Position numbers and translations under genes: made by a program | Shown here: piece after piece, positions 1 through 8,961 of the stretch | How positions within the stretch are numbered: position 1 is the stretch's first letter | Layout: each line of letters starts with the position of its first letter | Assembly: GCA_026419775.2 (NCBI GenBank) | Contig: JAOPGA020000769.1 | Location: 1-64,000, forward strand | Origin: Acrasis kona | Taxonomy: Eukaryota; Heterolobosea; Eutetramitea; Acrasida; Acrasidae | Reading direction: 5' to 3' | Length of the DNA: 64,000 bases | Notes under the pieces: generated by a model | Seen by the model: only the letters and a program-made list of their open reading frames with translations | Told to the model about the DNA's origin: nothing | Database searches by the model: none

Positions 1-91
1 GTTTGCTGCGTTGTTGTGCTTGGCAAGTGTCTCTAATGTGAACTCCTCTTTTCAATCTCTCTGCTGTCCTTCATCTGAATCTGAATCACTA

Positions 92-190
92 TCAGAGTCT
101 ACGTTTACTTCTTTTTGGAGAAGAAGTTTTTGATACAAAGAAACCACCAACCAACGCGGCCAACAGAATAAGAATCGTTGTGAAGTCCAT
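92..190 (-). CDS. possible small single-TM protein (32 aa)
   Basis: A 33-codon ORF starts at the ATG at 190. It begins MDFTTILILLAALVGG, a clear hydrophobic helix, and continues into a basic tail ending KRSKRRL before TGA. That is the layout of a small type III or tail-type membrane protein. A second frame over the same bases encodes an acidic DSDSDSDE stretch, so the real 3' end could be different if a short intron is used: GTATCA..CGTAG, 38 nt, would fit the local intron size. No family is recognised. The window edge hides anything further downstream on this strand. Confidence 0.25.
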   Translation of the reverse strand: MDFTTILILLAALVGGFFVSKTSSPKRSKRRL

Positions 191-303
191 TTGTGTGAAG
201 GTTTGCTAGTTTATTACACCAATGAATATTTTTATTGTAATGAAGTGGTGGGACGGAGATAAAGTCATTTTAAAAAGAGTTCTCTGCAATATATGAAAGG
301 ATT

Positions 304-1143
304 TTATTGAATGTCTGTCATTTTAGGCATATTTTTTATCACATTAATAATTGCTTCCCCCTCGTCATGAGTGTTGCAGGCATATATGGCATAATATTCT
401 CTTCCTCTTGTGCTCAGTAAAGAGAACCACAAGTTACTACCCCTTTCATTGTCGATATTCGACGCACTGATAATATTTGACTGTGGTATGGTATATTGCT
501 TTGAGGGGAATAGAAATTTAACAGGAGTGTATGAGGACATTTTAAGGGATGGTGTGTTAGTTATAGGGTCGCGGACAAGTTTAATAGTACGAACCAACCT
601 CCTTGTAACTAAAACATAAACAGTCATATATAGTACAAAAAAGCTGCTTTGCAGTAACAGAGCATTTAATCTGCCATCTTTTAATTTACTGGAGGAATTT
701 TCTTTCGAGATTAGATCGCTTCCATAAAGTCCTTTTGGATCGTTTGTGAAATTAAATAAAAACAAATCCAACAAAGACACCAACACACCGATGGAACACA
801 AGAATAAAGCGAATTGAACAAACCTAACAGAATTTTGTATTTTACTGCTTTCTCCGATTAGTATTGGTGTCTGTATATTGATCTTATCAAACTGGATGCA
901 TTCGATCGAATCCTGCGGTGGTCCACTAATTTTACTTATTGGAAGTGTGGAAAAGATGTTTTGCTTCCTCTCATCTTGTATTCTTTTGTTCACTTTTTCA
1001 TTTACGACAGTTTCAGTTGGGTGAGGCTCGTCTGAATCCGCGTTTGTTATTGGCTTCTTTTGGGGTATGTTGTCCTTAAAATAATAGCGGATAACTGGCT
1101 GTTGAATATTAATAATTCTCCGTTTCCTTAGAACATGTATCAT
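304..1143 (-). CDS. two-TM protein, possibly mitochondrial (TMEM223/TMEM186-like layout)
   Basis: Uninterrupted 279-aa ORF starting at an ATG. The N-terminus is basic and lacks acidic residues (MIHVLRKRRIINIQQPV), as in a mitochondrial presequence. A polar linker of about 75 residues follows, then two hydrophobic helices (about residues 108-130 and 162-183) separated by a polar loop. The arginine-rich segment RRLVRTIKLV and a C-terminal beta-rich part come next. Two helices followed by a soluble beta-rich tail resemble small mitochondrial inner-membrane assembly factors such as TMEM223 or TMEM186, but I see no diagnostic motif, so the function is an inference. It is transcribed divergently from the Pumilio gene, with 175 bp between the start codons that must hold both promoters. 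Confidence 0.7.
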   Translation of the reverse strand: MIHVLRKRRIINIQQPVIRYYFKDNIPQKKPITNADSDEPHPTETVVNEKVNKRIQDERKQNIFSTLPISKISGPPQDSIECIQFDKINIQTPILIGESSKIQNSVRFVQFALFLCSIGVLVSLLDLFLFNFTNDPKGLYGSDLISKENSSSKLKDGRLNALLLQSSFFVLYMTVYVLVTRRLVRTIKLVRDPITNTPSLKMSSYTPVKFLFPSKQYTIPQSNIISASNIDNERGSNLWFSLLSTRGREYYAIYACNTHDEGEAIINVIKNMPKMTDIQ

Positions 1144-1318
1144 TAATTCAGGAGTTGACGTTGTGTGTATAAAGTTCGGTTGAGAATATTGGCCAACTCA
1201 ACTATATCTACATTTCAAATTGCCCCTCAACTCCTCATCGCCGTTCAAAGTAAACAGCAGCGAAAAAGAGCAAATTATACTGCCCTAAACCTTTCGCAGC
1301 AGGCAATCTCGATTGTGG

Positions 1319-3610
1319 ATGAATCCCCAACAAAACACTTTAAACACGATACGAAACATTCTCTCCGCGAATAGCGGAGGGAATGGACATGACCCAATAT
1401 ATAACAATGCAGGTAGCGTATATGGCAATGGGGTTATTAGTCCCCCACAAATGAACCCTGTGCAAGGAACAATTGGAAGGCCCGAAAGCCCTCTCAACGA
1501 AGAGGAGCTAGGAATGCAGATACAGAGAGCTACTTCCGCACCTCCTGTGCTTGATAACATTTTGTTCGCATCCCAGTCCCGATATTCTCACTTGTTTGGA
1601 GATATTAGGTGTGATCAGAATTACGAAAATTTTTATCGTTCACACAACAACCCAAGCAAACTGCCTCAGCCCCTGGACAATGACGTGTTCTTGATGAGCT
1701 GGTTACAGGGCCCTGATGAAGGTTCTCACCCGCGTAATTCCAATGCTGTCCAACCCCCGCACCATCATCAGTCCCTAAGCATGCAGCACTTGGGAGAGCC
1801 AAACTTGTTACAAAAACTAAATGGTTACTCGTCCATATCGCCTCCTCAATTAAGCGATCATGCTTCTAATTGGGGTAAGTATCCATTCCCATCAACATTT
1901 TAACCATTTTTAGGTTTCCCCACCAATGCCGATCAGCACTTTGGACAATCTCAATTCATTCAACATCCACAGCAGCAACAACAACAACAACAATCGCAGC
2001 CACAGCAACAACAATATCAGAACTTGATCATCAGACCACAGCCAGTGACGCAACAGCCAAAACCAACCGCTCAACCTGCGGTCAATTCCTCATCCTTTTA
2101 TTCCTCGCCCAACGCGCCACCAACACAACCCAACGCTCAACCGTCCTACTCGAGCGTCCTTCAACAAGTAATCAAATCACAAACAACTCCTCCACCTCCA
2201 TCTCAACCTTCACAACAACAACAACAACAACAACCAGTCATCCAACCCACCGCCATCGCTGCCACCGCCGCCGTCACCAATCCTCAACAACGCCAACCAG
2301 TCTCGCGCACCGCCTCCGCCTCTCCTCCCGCCAACCGACATTCTCCAGAGGAGGAATCAGAGAGCGATCAAGATGACGACGAAGACCAAGCGCACAACGA
2401 AAACACATCCTCGTCGTCGTCATCAGGTGCCAATTCAAAGGACAAGGACGCAAAGAGGATCAACGTGGCCAAGTTCAACACGGTCAAGGATGCCGCCGGT
2501 AAGATTTACAAACTATCCAAGGATCAATACGGCTGTCGTTTCCTACAGAAGAAATTGGAAGACGGAGACAAGCAGGAGCTACAATTAATCTTTGACGAGG
2601 TGTACGATCACATGGTGGAACTAATGACCGATCCATTCGGCAACTACTTGTGTCAGAAATTAGTGGAATACTGCAACGACGTTCAAAAAATGAGTTTGAT
2701 TCGCGTCGTGGGCACCAGCATCGTCAACATTAGCATGAACATGCACGGGACGAGAGCTGTTCAGAAGCTAATCGAGTGCTTGACCTCTCCGCAGCACATT
2801 CAAGCCATCATCGCTGCGCTACAGCCGTTCGTCGTCATCTTGATCAAGGACCTGAACGGCAATCACGTCGTGCAGCGATGCTTGCAGAAACTATCCACCA
2901 CCGATAAGCAATTCATCTACGAGACGGTGGCGTGCAAGTGCGTGGAGGTTGCCACTCACAAGCACGGATGTTGCGTGCTGCAGCGATGCATCGACTATGC
3001 GAGCCAAGAACAAAAGCTAATGCTGGTCAGAGAAATCGCCAGCAACGCCTTGTACTTGGTGCAGAATCCATTCGGCAACTATGTGGTCCAATACGTGTTG
3101 GACCTGAACGAGGACCAATTAAACGACATGGTGATCAGCAAGTTCCTCGGTCACATTAGCACGCTGAGCACCAACAAGTTCAGCAGCAACGTGATGGAAA
3201 AGTGTTTGAGGATCGGAAGTCCCTTGATCAAGAACGCCATGGTGAACGAAGTGATGGTGTTGGAGAACTTACCTCAGGTATTACAGGATTCATATGGTAA
3301 TTATGTGATCCAGACTGCAATCACCGTGTGTGATCAAAAGCAATTCGAAAAGTTTAACGAGGTGATAAGGCCGCTGTTGTTCTTGGTGCGCAACACTCCC
3401 TATGGAAAGAAGATCGAGAGCAGGTTGAACAAGAGACCGAATCAGCAGCAACAAGGCGACCATCATCATCACTCGAATGGATCTTCTTCGAGTAATGGTG
3501 TTGGTGCTGGCGCTGGAGCGGGTGGTGGTGGTGGCGGATCGTCGATGACGCCCAGTAGTGTACAACGAGCAGGTGGAAGGGGAAGGGGATACCAGAATCC
3601 CAAGAGGTGA
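1319..3610 (+). CDS. PUM: Pumilio/PUF-family RNA-binding protein
   Basis: Two exons, 1319-1874 and 1914-3610, joined across a 39-nt GT..AG intron. The frame is confirmed by the continuous Gln-rich reading after the junction. The N-terminal half is low complexity (Gln/Pro/Ser, an acidic stretch EEESESDQDDDEDQ). The C-terminal half carries eight PUM repeats with RNA-contact triplets visible: GCRFLQ, NYLCQ, TRAVQ, NHVVQ, CCVLQ, NYVVQ, SSNVME, NYVIQ. In the family this domain binds UGUA-containing 3' UTR elements and represses or relocates mRNAs in the cytoplasm. A glycine-rich tail (GAGAGAGGGGGGSS) follows. The ATG at 1319 is the first in frame; the codon two upstream is TTG. About 750 aa, a normal length for a PUM protein. 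Confidence 0.93.
1970..2019 (+). repeat. CAA/CAG microsatellite encoding polyglutamine
   Basis: Imperfect tract of CAA and CAG codons in the Pumilio N-terminal region. A second, shorter tract lies at about 2210-2236. The mixing of CAA and CAG suggests selection for glutamine rather than recent pure-repeat slippage. Confidence 0.8.
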
Positions 3611-3738
3611 TTGATTTTGACGAGAACTTTGTTTAAATTGTATCTAAAATGAATGCATGTAAAAGAATTTTAAAATTATATTTTGGCGCTCTTTTTTTTT
3701 GTTGTTGGTTGATTTTGAAAAATAGATACGTTAAAATT

Positions 3739-5457
3739 ATGGCAATAGGCAAGACTGGTCGTTCCATAAGCACACGTGAGAGGAGTGCTGCTGCGCCGAA
3801 AAAGCCAGATGTGAAGCCGATAAGGAAGGCACCAGCCATTAAAATCAAATACAAGACGTCTGTAACAAAGAGAAGTAATGTTGATGATAATTTTTTGTCA
3901 AAGAGAACAACTAATGTTGATGAAAATCCTTTGGCAAAGAGAACAACAACAACATCGAATCTTGATAACAACTTTTTGGCCAACAAATTAGAGGCTTTGA
4001 AGCAAGACATTGATGATTTGAAACCTCAAAGGAAGAGGCAGAGAAGGAGCACGCTTGTTGAACCTACGGTGGCTTCATATCGCTCACCATCGCCTACATT
4101 AGATGATTCGGTTCTTACGAATAAGGAAAATCTGTCCATTGTTGAGAGAGCACCAACACTAAAGAGGTCCCATAGTCAAGCATTTAACCAAACGATTAAC
4201 ACAACCACTGAATTGTGCAACGCCATGCAAAATAAATGGACTTACAAGCAGTTCAGTGAAAATGAACAGTTACTGAAGGACAGACTCGAACAAGCCGAGC
4301 GCGAAAATGAACAGCTGAGGGCCAAACTTCAGCAATGTGAAACTACCTTCCACCTTGAACTTGGAGAACAAAAGATCAAATTCGAAAAAATCTTGGAGAG
4401 GGCCGCCGAGGACTCCAGAAGAATCAAAGAACTCACCAACATCATACAAGAACTCAAAGGTAACATTAGAGTTTTCGTCAGGGTCAGACCACTCTTACAA
4501 GGAATTGAAAATGAAGACGCGACAAGTTGCATTGATTGTCTGAAAGACGACCAACTCCTACTAAAGAACAAGATCAACACCAAGTTTGAATTTGAAAAAG
4601 TATTTGGACCCAACGATACACAATCAGTTGTTTTCAATGAAATCAAACCGCTCGCAACATCACTTTTGGATGGATTCAACGTGTGCATCTTTGCATATGG
4701 ACAAACAGGTTCCGGAAAAACTCACACCATGGAGGGACCCGCAGACGACCCAGGCGTCAACTACAAAATCTTGGAGGAAATATTCGCAAACGTCGCCGAT
4801 AGAAGGGATTTATTCACATACGAGTTGAACGTTGGGGTGTTGGAAGTTTACAATGAGAATCTAGTCGATTTGTTGTCAGATGACAAAAAGAAGAAGATTG
4901 ACGTTTCAATCACTCCCACAGGTGTTTCCGTACCTAATCTTACTCTTACGACGGTAACAGATTACCAGACAACTGTGGGTGTAATAAGGAAGGGTCTAAG
5001 GTCGAGGAACGTTGGTAAAAACAACCTGAATGAGGCGAGTAGCAGGTCTCACAGCGTCACGGTTGTACAATGTACTTGCACTAACATGAGCACCAACACC
5101 ACGACGACAAGTAAATTATACTTGGTAGACCTTGCGGGGAGCGAGAGGCTCAAAAGGACCGGTACGTCCGGTGACCGTGAAAAGGAATCTGTTTTAATCA
5201 ACAAGAGCTTAAGTGCTCTTGGAGATGTTTTTTCCGCTCTATCACAAAAGAGCTTGCACGTACCTTATCGCAATTCCAAATTAACTTCTCTTCTTCAGGA
5301 CTCTCTAAACAACGAAAATGGATCAAAGGTGTTGATGCTTGTGAACATCAACCCATGTGTGGAGAGTGCACCGGAGTCATTATGCTCTCTAAATTTCGCG
5401 ACAAGGGCTCGTCAGATCGAGTTAGAAAAAAACAAAAAAGTCATCAGTTGTAAATAA
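3739..5457 (+). CDS. kinesin-14 family C-terminal motor
   Basis: Single exon. The first in-frame ATG is at 3649, but the 30 residues it adds are hydrophobic and come from AT-rich leader only 39 bp after the Pumilio stop. The ATG at 3739 (MAIGKTGRS) is the better start, giving 572 aa. A basic tail of about 160 residues contains imperfect repeats of the type KRTTNVDENPLAKRTT. A coiled coil follows (about 165-240), then the kinesin-14 neck motif ELKGNIRVFVRVRP entering the motor at about residue 238. The P-loop GQTGSGKTHT lies at about 321, with switch I NEASSRSH and switch II DLAGSE further on. A C-terminal motor with this neck marks the minus-end-directed Ncd/Kar3 class used in spindles. The stop lies 19 bp from the stop of the convergent gene. 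Confidence 0.93.
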   Translation: MAIGKTGRSISTRERSAAAPKKPDVKPIRKAPAIKIKYKTSVTKRSNVDDNFLSKRTTNVDENPLAKRTTTTSNLDNNFLANKLEALKQDIDDLKPQRKRQRRSTLVEPTVASYRSPSPTLDDSVLTNKENLSIVERAPTLKRSHSQAFNQTINTTTELCNAMQNKWTYKQFSENEQLLKDRLEQAERENEQLRAKLQQCETTFHLELGEQKIKFEKILERAAEDSRRIKELTNIIQELKGNIRVFVRVRPLLQGIENEDATSCIDCLKDDQLLLKNKINTKFEFEKVFGPNDTQSVVFNEIKPLATSLLDGFNVCIFAYGQTGSGKTHTMEGPADDPGVNYKILEEIFANVADRRDLFTYELNVGVLEVYNENLVDLLSDDKKKKIDVSITPTGVSVPNLTLTTVTDYQTTVGVIRKGLRSRNVGKNNLNEASSRSHSVTVVQCTCTNMSTNTTTTSKLYLVDLAGSERLKRTGTSGDREKESVLINKSLSALGDVFSALSQKSLHVPYRNSKLTSLLQDSLNNENGSKVLMLVNINPCVESAPESLCSLNFATRARQIELEKNKKVISCK

Positions 5458-5476
5458 ATAATTTTACTATGAATCT

Positions 5477-8377
5477 TTACATTGATTGCATTTCCACTTT
5501 TGTCATCATCAAATCGTACAAATTCTTTTGGTCAGTGGATGCATCCATCTCTCCCTTCAACCTCAATTCCTCATACAATTTGTAATCAAAGTAGCTAGTA
5601 ACGGCAGGCATGTCAGAAAAGTAATCGCTCATGAATGAAATGGACACTGGTGCTTCAGGACCTTTGAACTTGATGATGAATTGTTCCAATTTGTTCTTCG
5701 CATCTTCAACATTTGCTGTCGGACTAATCACAATGACTTGGACGTTATCATGGTATTGGGCAGGAACAAAATCAACTGGTGATGCTACCTCGTAAGAATC
5801 AATTTCTTGAATCACTTTGAAAAAGTAGGCCTTGTCCATGCTTGGTCTCAATACGATAAAGTCATAACCTGATGAGTCTTGTATTAGCTCTTCGATGATG
5901 GGTTGGCTCTTTGCCTTTAATCTTGATTGGACCATTTGCATCACTTCTCTCTCGCTCTCTGCTGGTAGTGCATCCACAATGTTTGTCACGTCGCTTGATG
6001 GAGAAGGTTTGAATTCATAGTCAACGTCGAATCCCTTCTGGTCCTCTGCTTCTCTTTGTTTCCTTCTTCTCTCCTGCACTTCATGTATTTTATTCTTGTA
6101 CAGTTCCTTCTTCTCAGCAGCAGTCAACACTCTTGATTTATTTTGAGACAAATTGACAGGGGCGGATTTCTTTTCTTGATTTATTAAATTATTATTAGAA
6201 CGGGAAATCCTTTCTGGAATTAGAATTTTAATATCAGATTCATCACAACAACTTTCGATAGCCTTGACACAAGTGGATGGGTTACCGTCTTCAAAGCACA
6301 AGAAACTAACAGCATCACCTTCCTCACCAATTTGGACGGTCTCTAACACGTCGTCGAAGGAGTAAATGTGTCTGGTTTGGAGTTGCAGTAATGGAGCGGG
6401 TCTGTTGATGTTCTTGAACCAATCGGTCCTAATCACGCTAAACACTCTCTCTAATCGATTCATACGTTCTTCTTCGGTTTCAATCATTTCCAAAAATTCA
6501 TCATCAGTCTGAGGAATAATTGTCACCTTTGGATTACGTTGCAATACTTTTACCATGTTCCAATCAGAACTATTGATTTTTTTCAATTCCTCCTGATCCT
6601 CTTGTTGTTGTTTGACCTTTTCTGCTTGTAAGTCCATTTCGTCGGTTAGTTGTTCTTGGTGTTTGCTCTCACTAGCAGTCACTTTTGGTTTTGCTTTACT
6701 TTCGGCGCCATCATCGACTGGAATGATTTCATTTAGAATTTTCGGTACCGATTCAAGATTGATTGGTGGTGGGGTCGGTAAATCAACATTTGATTGTATC
6801 TCCAATAACCTGTAGAATAATTCCCTACAAAGTGCATCTTTTCTTCTTAATTTCTCATTTGCATCAAAGTGAAGTGGTTTCATGATTGTGATCAGATCGC
6901 GGGATCGGTTGCTCAAAAAGTTAAATTTGAGTCCATGTACATGATTAGCCAAGTTTTGTTGAATGGATCTCCTTGCTGCTTGATTGTAAAACTTGTACTT
7001 GATTGGAGGTTGAAACGCTGGTTGACGATACACTAAATGATTGTCCATGATGATGGAATCAATTGCTGCTGATCTAAATGGCGTCACTGGTACGATCACG
7101 TTGAATAATCTCTGATAAAAAACAGTTTTGGTGTCATCGTACTGGAACATCAATTTCTCATGGTATGATTTGTTATCCTTGAGGCGTTCGTATTTTTCTC
7201 TTTGAGCATTTAAAGTGTTTCCGATGGGTGGATATCCTCCGCTAATGTGTGGTTCTTCTTCAAGTGCTGATAGGATGGCATCGTATTCTTGTTTTTTTGT
7301 TTGTTCGTATTGCTCAACCATAAAGTCGGTTGGCATGTGTCCATATTCGTTTAACATTTCTTCCAACTGCTCCGGAGTGAAATCCTTGAGGAGATGAATG
7401 TTGTCCTTGTGTGGATAGTCTTGTTTGGATAAGTATTGTTCTAATTCTTGTTGTGAAAATGTTGAAGCTTCGACGACTTGATCGACAATTTGTGAGGACT
7501 TGTTAGTGATGGGATACATGTCTAAAAGACTACGGGTTTGATCTGCAATTTTTAATATTTGAGTGTTTGGCTGTGATGGTTAATAAAAATGTGTAATGTA
7601 TAAACTCACCCAGTGTTTAGCGAAAATTACGGAAATGAATGGACTTTGAGAGTAGATGGGAACTTCTAATTTTTGACCTCTGTATGATGAGGAGTTGGTT
7701 AGGTATTGGTAGTCGTCATAGATCAAGAGGATTGGATGGCTTTTATTAGTTAGAGATCGATGTGTATGTTGATGCTTACTCTTTGTGTGCTTTGAGATCA
7801 TCGAAAAACTCAAAAGTGATGTCTGATGGATCCTTGCACTCTGCTAGGGCATCTTCTATTTTCTTTAACCATGTACCAAGAACTTGCGCTATTTCAGGGT
7901 GAACTTCTTTATACTTGATTATTAGATCTGGTATAGAGTCTGTGAGCGACTCTATTAGTAGGTTCTCTGCATAGTTTGCATCAGAAATTCTCCTTGTCCA
8001 ATCCTTTCCATTTGGCTACATTGAATGTTTTAGTAAAGTTGAATTTTAAAACGTGTAAATACCATTTGTATCGTTATCCAACCATCTTGCACACACTTGT
8101 CCAAAATGCCATTCAAGATTGTTGTTTTCCCGGCACCCTTTGGACCTATAATTAATATAGGTCTGTTTAATTCAGGGTCCCCAAATGCATTTTTATTCTT
8201 GACTGCCTTAATTTTTTCGTAGCATTCGACCATTTGCTGGCGTTGAACTATTCTGCTCTCACTTGTTTGATCATTTGTCAATTGAACATATAGAGCTTTT
8301 TTGAATTGTGGATAGCATTTCAATCTTGTACTTGATGTTGTGAAGCATGACAGTCTTCTTCCTGCAAAGCGGAACAT
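5477..8377 (-). CDS. DAP3/mS29-like mitochondrial P-loop ATPase with a long C-terminal extension
   Basis: Four exons on the minus strand (8377-8063, 8015-7780, 7739-7610, 7570-5477) with introns of 47, 40 and 39 nt. All junctions keep frame and give 924 aa. The N-terminus MFRFAGRRLSCFTTSSTRLK is a clear mitochondrial presequence. A Walker A motif (GPKGAGKTT) lies at about residue 83 and a Walker B-like strand (HPILLIYDD) near 184. A segment like the C-terminal lid of DAP3 follows. In the family, mS29 is a GTP-binding protein of the mitochondrial small ribosomal subunit. The part after about residue 290, roughly 600 residues with coiled-coil stretches, is not recognised. The last exon is an ORF whose internal methionine at 7519 could be mistaken for a separate gene. 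Assignment to mS29 is by layout and motifs only. Confidence 0.62.
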
Positions 8378-8899
8378 TTTTTGATTTGGACAACTGGCTC
8401 ATAAAATATTGTAACGACCCGTCTTTGATCGATGCTCTATTCACTGCCTCCCCATGAACATTTCTGTTTGTTTCGAGTGCATCAATATAGTCTTTTTTCT
8501 CAACCGAGTCAGAGATGTGGATCATACCTAAAAACTATCTTGATGGCTTTCGAAATATGCGAATGGATATTGGTCTATATGAGGTTCTTCTTCAAAACAG
8601 TCCTTACCTCCTCACCAAAGTAAAAAGTACCTAGAGGAACGGGTTTGTACGTGGATAGTGCTAGGGTCTTACTAGTTGTGGTACTAGTTGTTGTGATATT
8701 GGTTTTCAGGAGAAGTATGTCTGAATACAACATGTAGTAGGCTGTGGCACAGTTAGTAACGGCGTGATACACTAATAAAAGTACACACCCTCAATGTTAT
8801 AAATTTCATTTCTACTCTATATACTTCTTAATTAGTACCGTTTGAGATGGATTGTTGGAACTTTTGAATAAACAAAGATGTTCGATGTTCAGATTGCAT
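8271..8899 (-). CDS. hypothetical protein (157 aa, 3 exons) overlapping the mS29-like gene
   Basis: Proposed exons 8899-8839, 8771-8616 and 8527-8271, with GT..AG introns of 67 and 88 nt that keep one frame. The result begins MQSEHRTSLFIQKFQQSISN and ends SIDK. These introns are longer than any other in the window and several GT choices exist, so the model is provisional. The protein has an amphipathic helical N-terminus and a basic C-terminus; I do not recognise it. Its last 107 nt overlap the first 107 nt of the mS29-like gene in another frame on the same strand. It is divergent from EFR3, with 62 bp between the start codons. Confidence 0.42.
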
Positions 8900-8961
8900 G
8901 ATCCTGTTACTGCCAATATGACCTTTTTTGAACTAGTTTATTGTAACGATATTAAAAAAGA

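Noticed and set aside
3649-3738. Longer kinesin start at 3649
   Set aside because: It adds a hydrophobic leader not expected in a kinesin tail and begins only 39 bp after the Pumilio stop; the ATG at 3739 is more plausible.
5477-7519. Separate 680-aa gene starting at the ATG at 7519
   Set aside because: The frame continues upstream through three good introns into the mS29-like P-loop domain, so this Met is internal.
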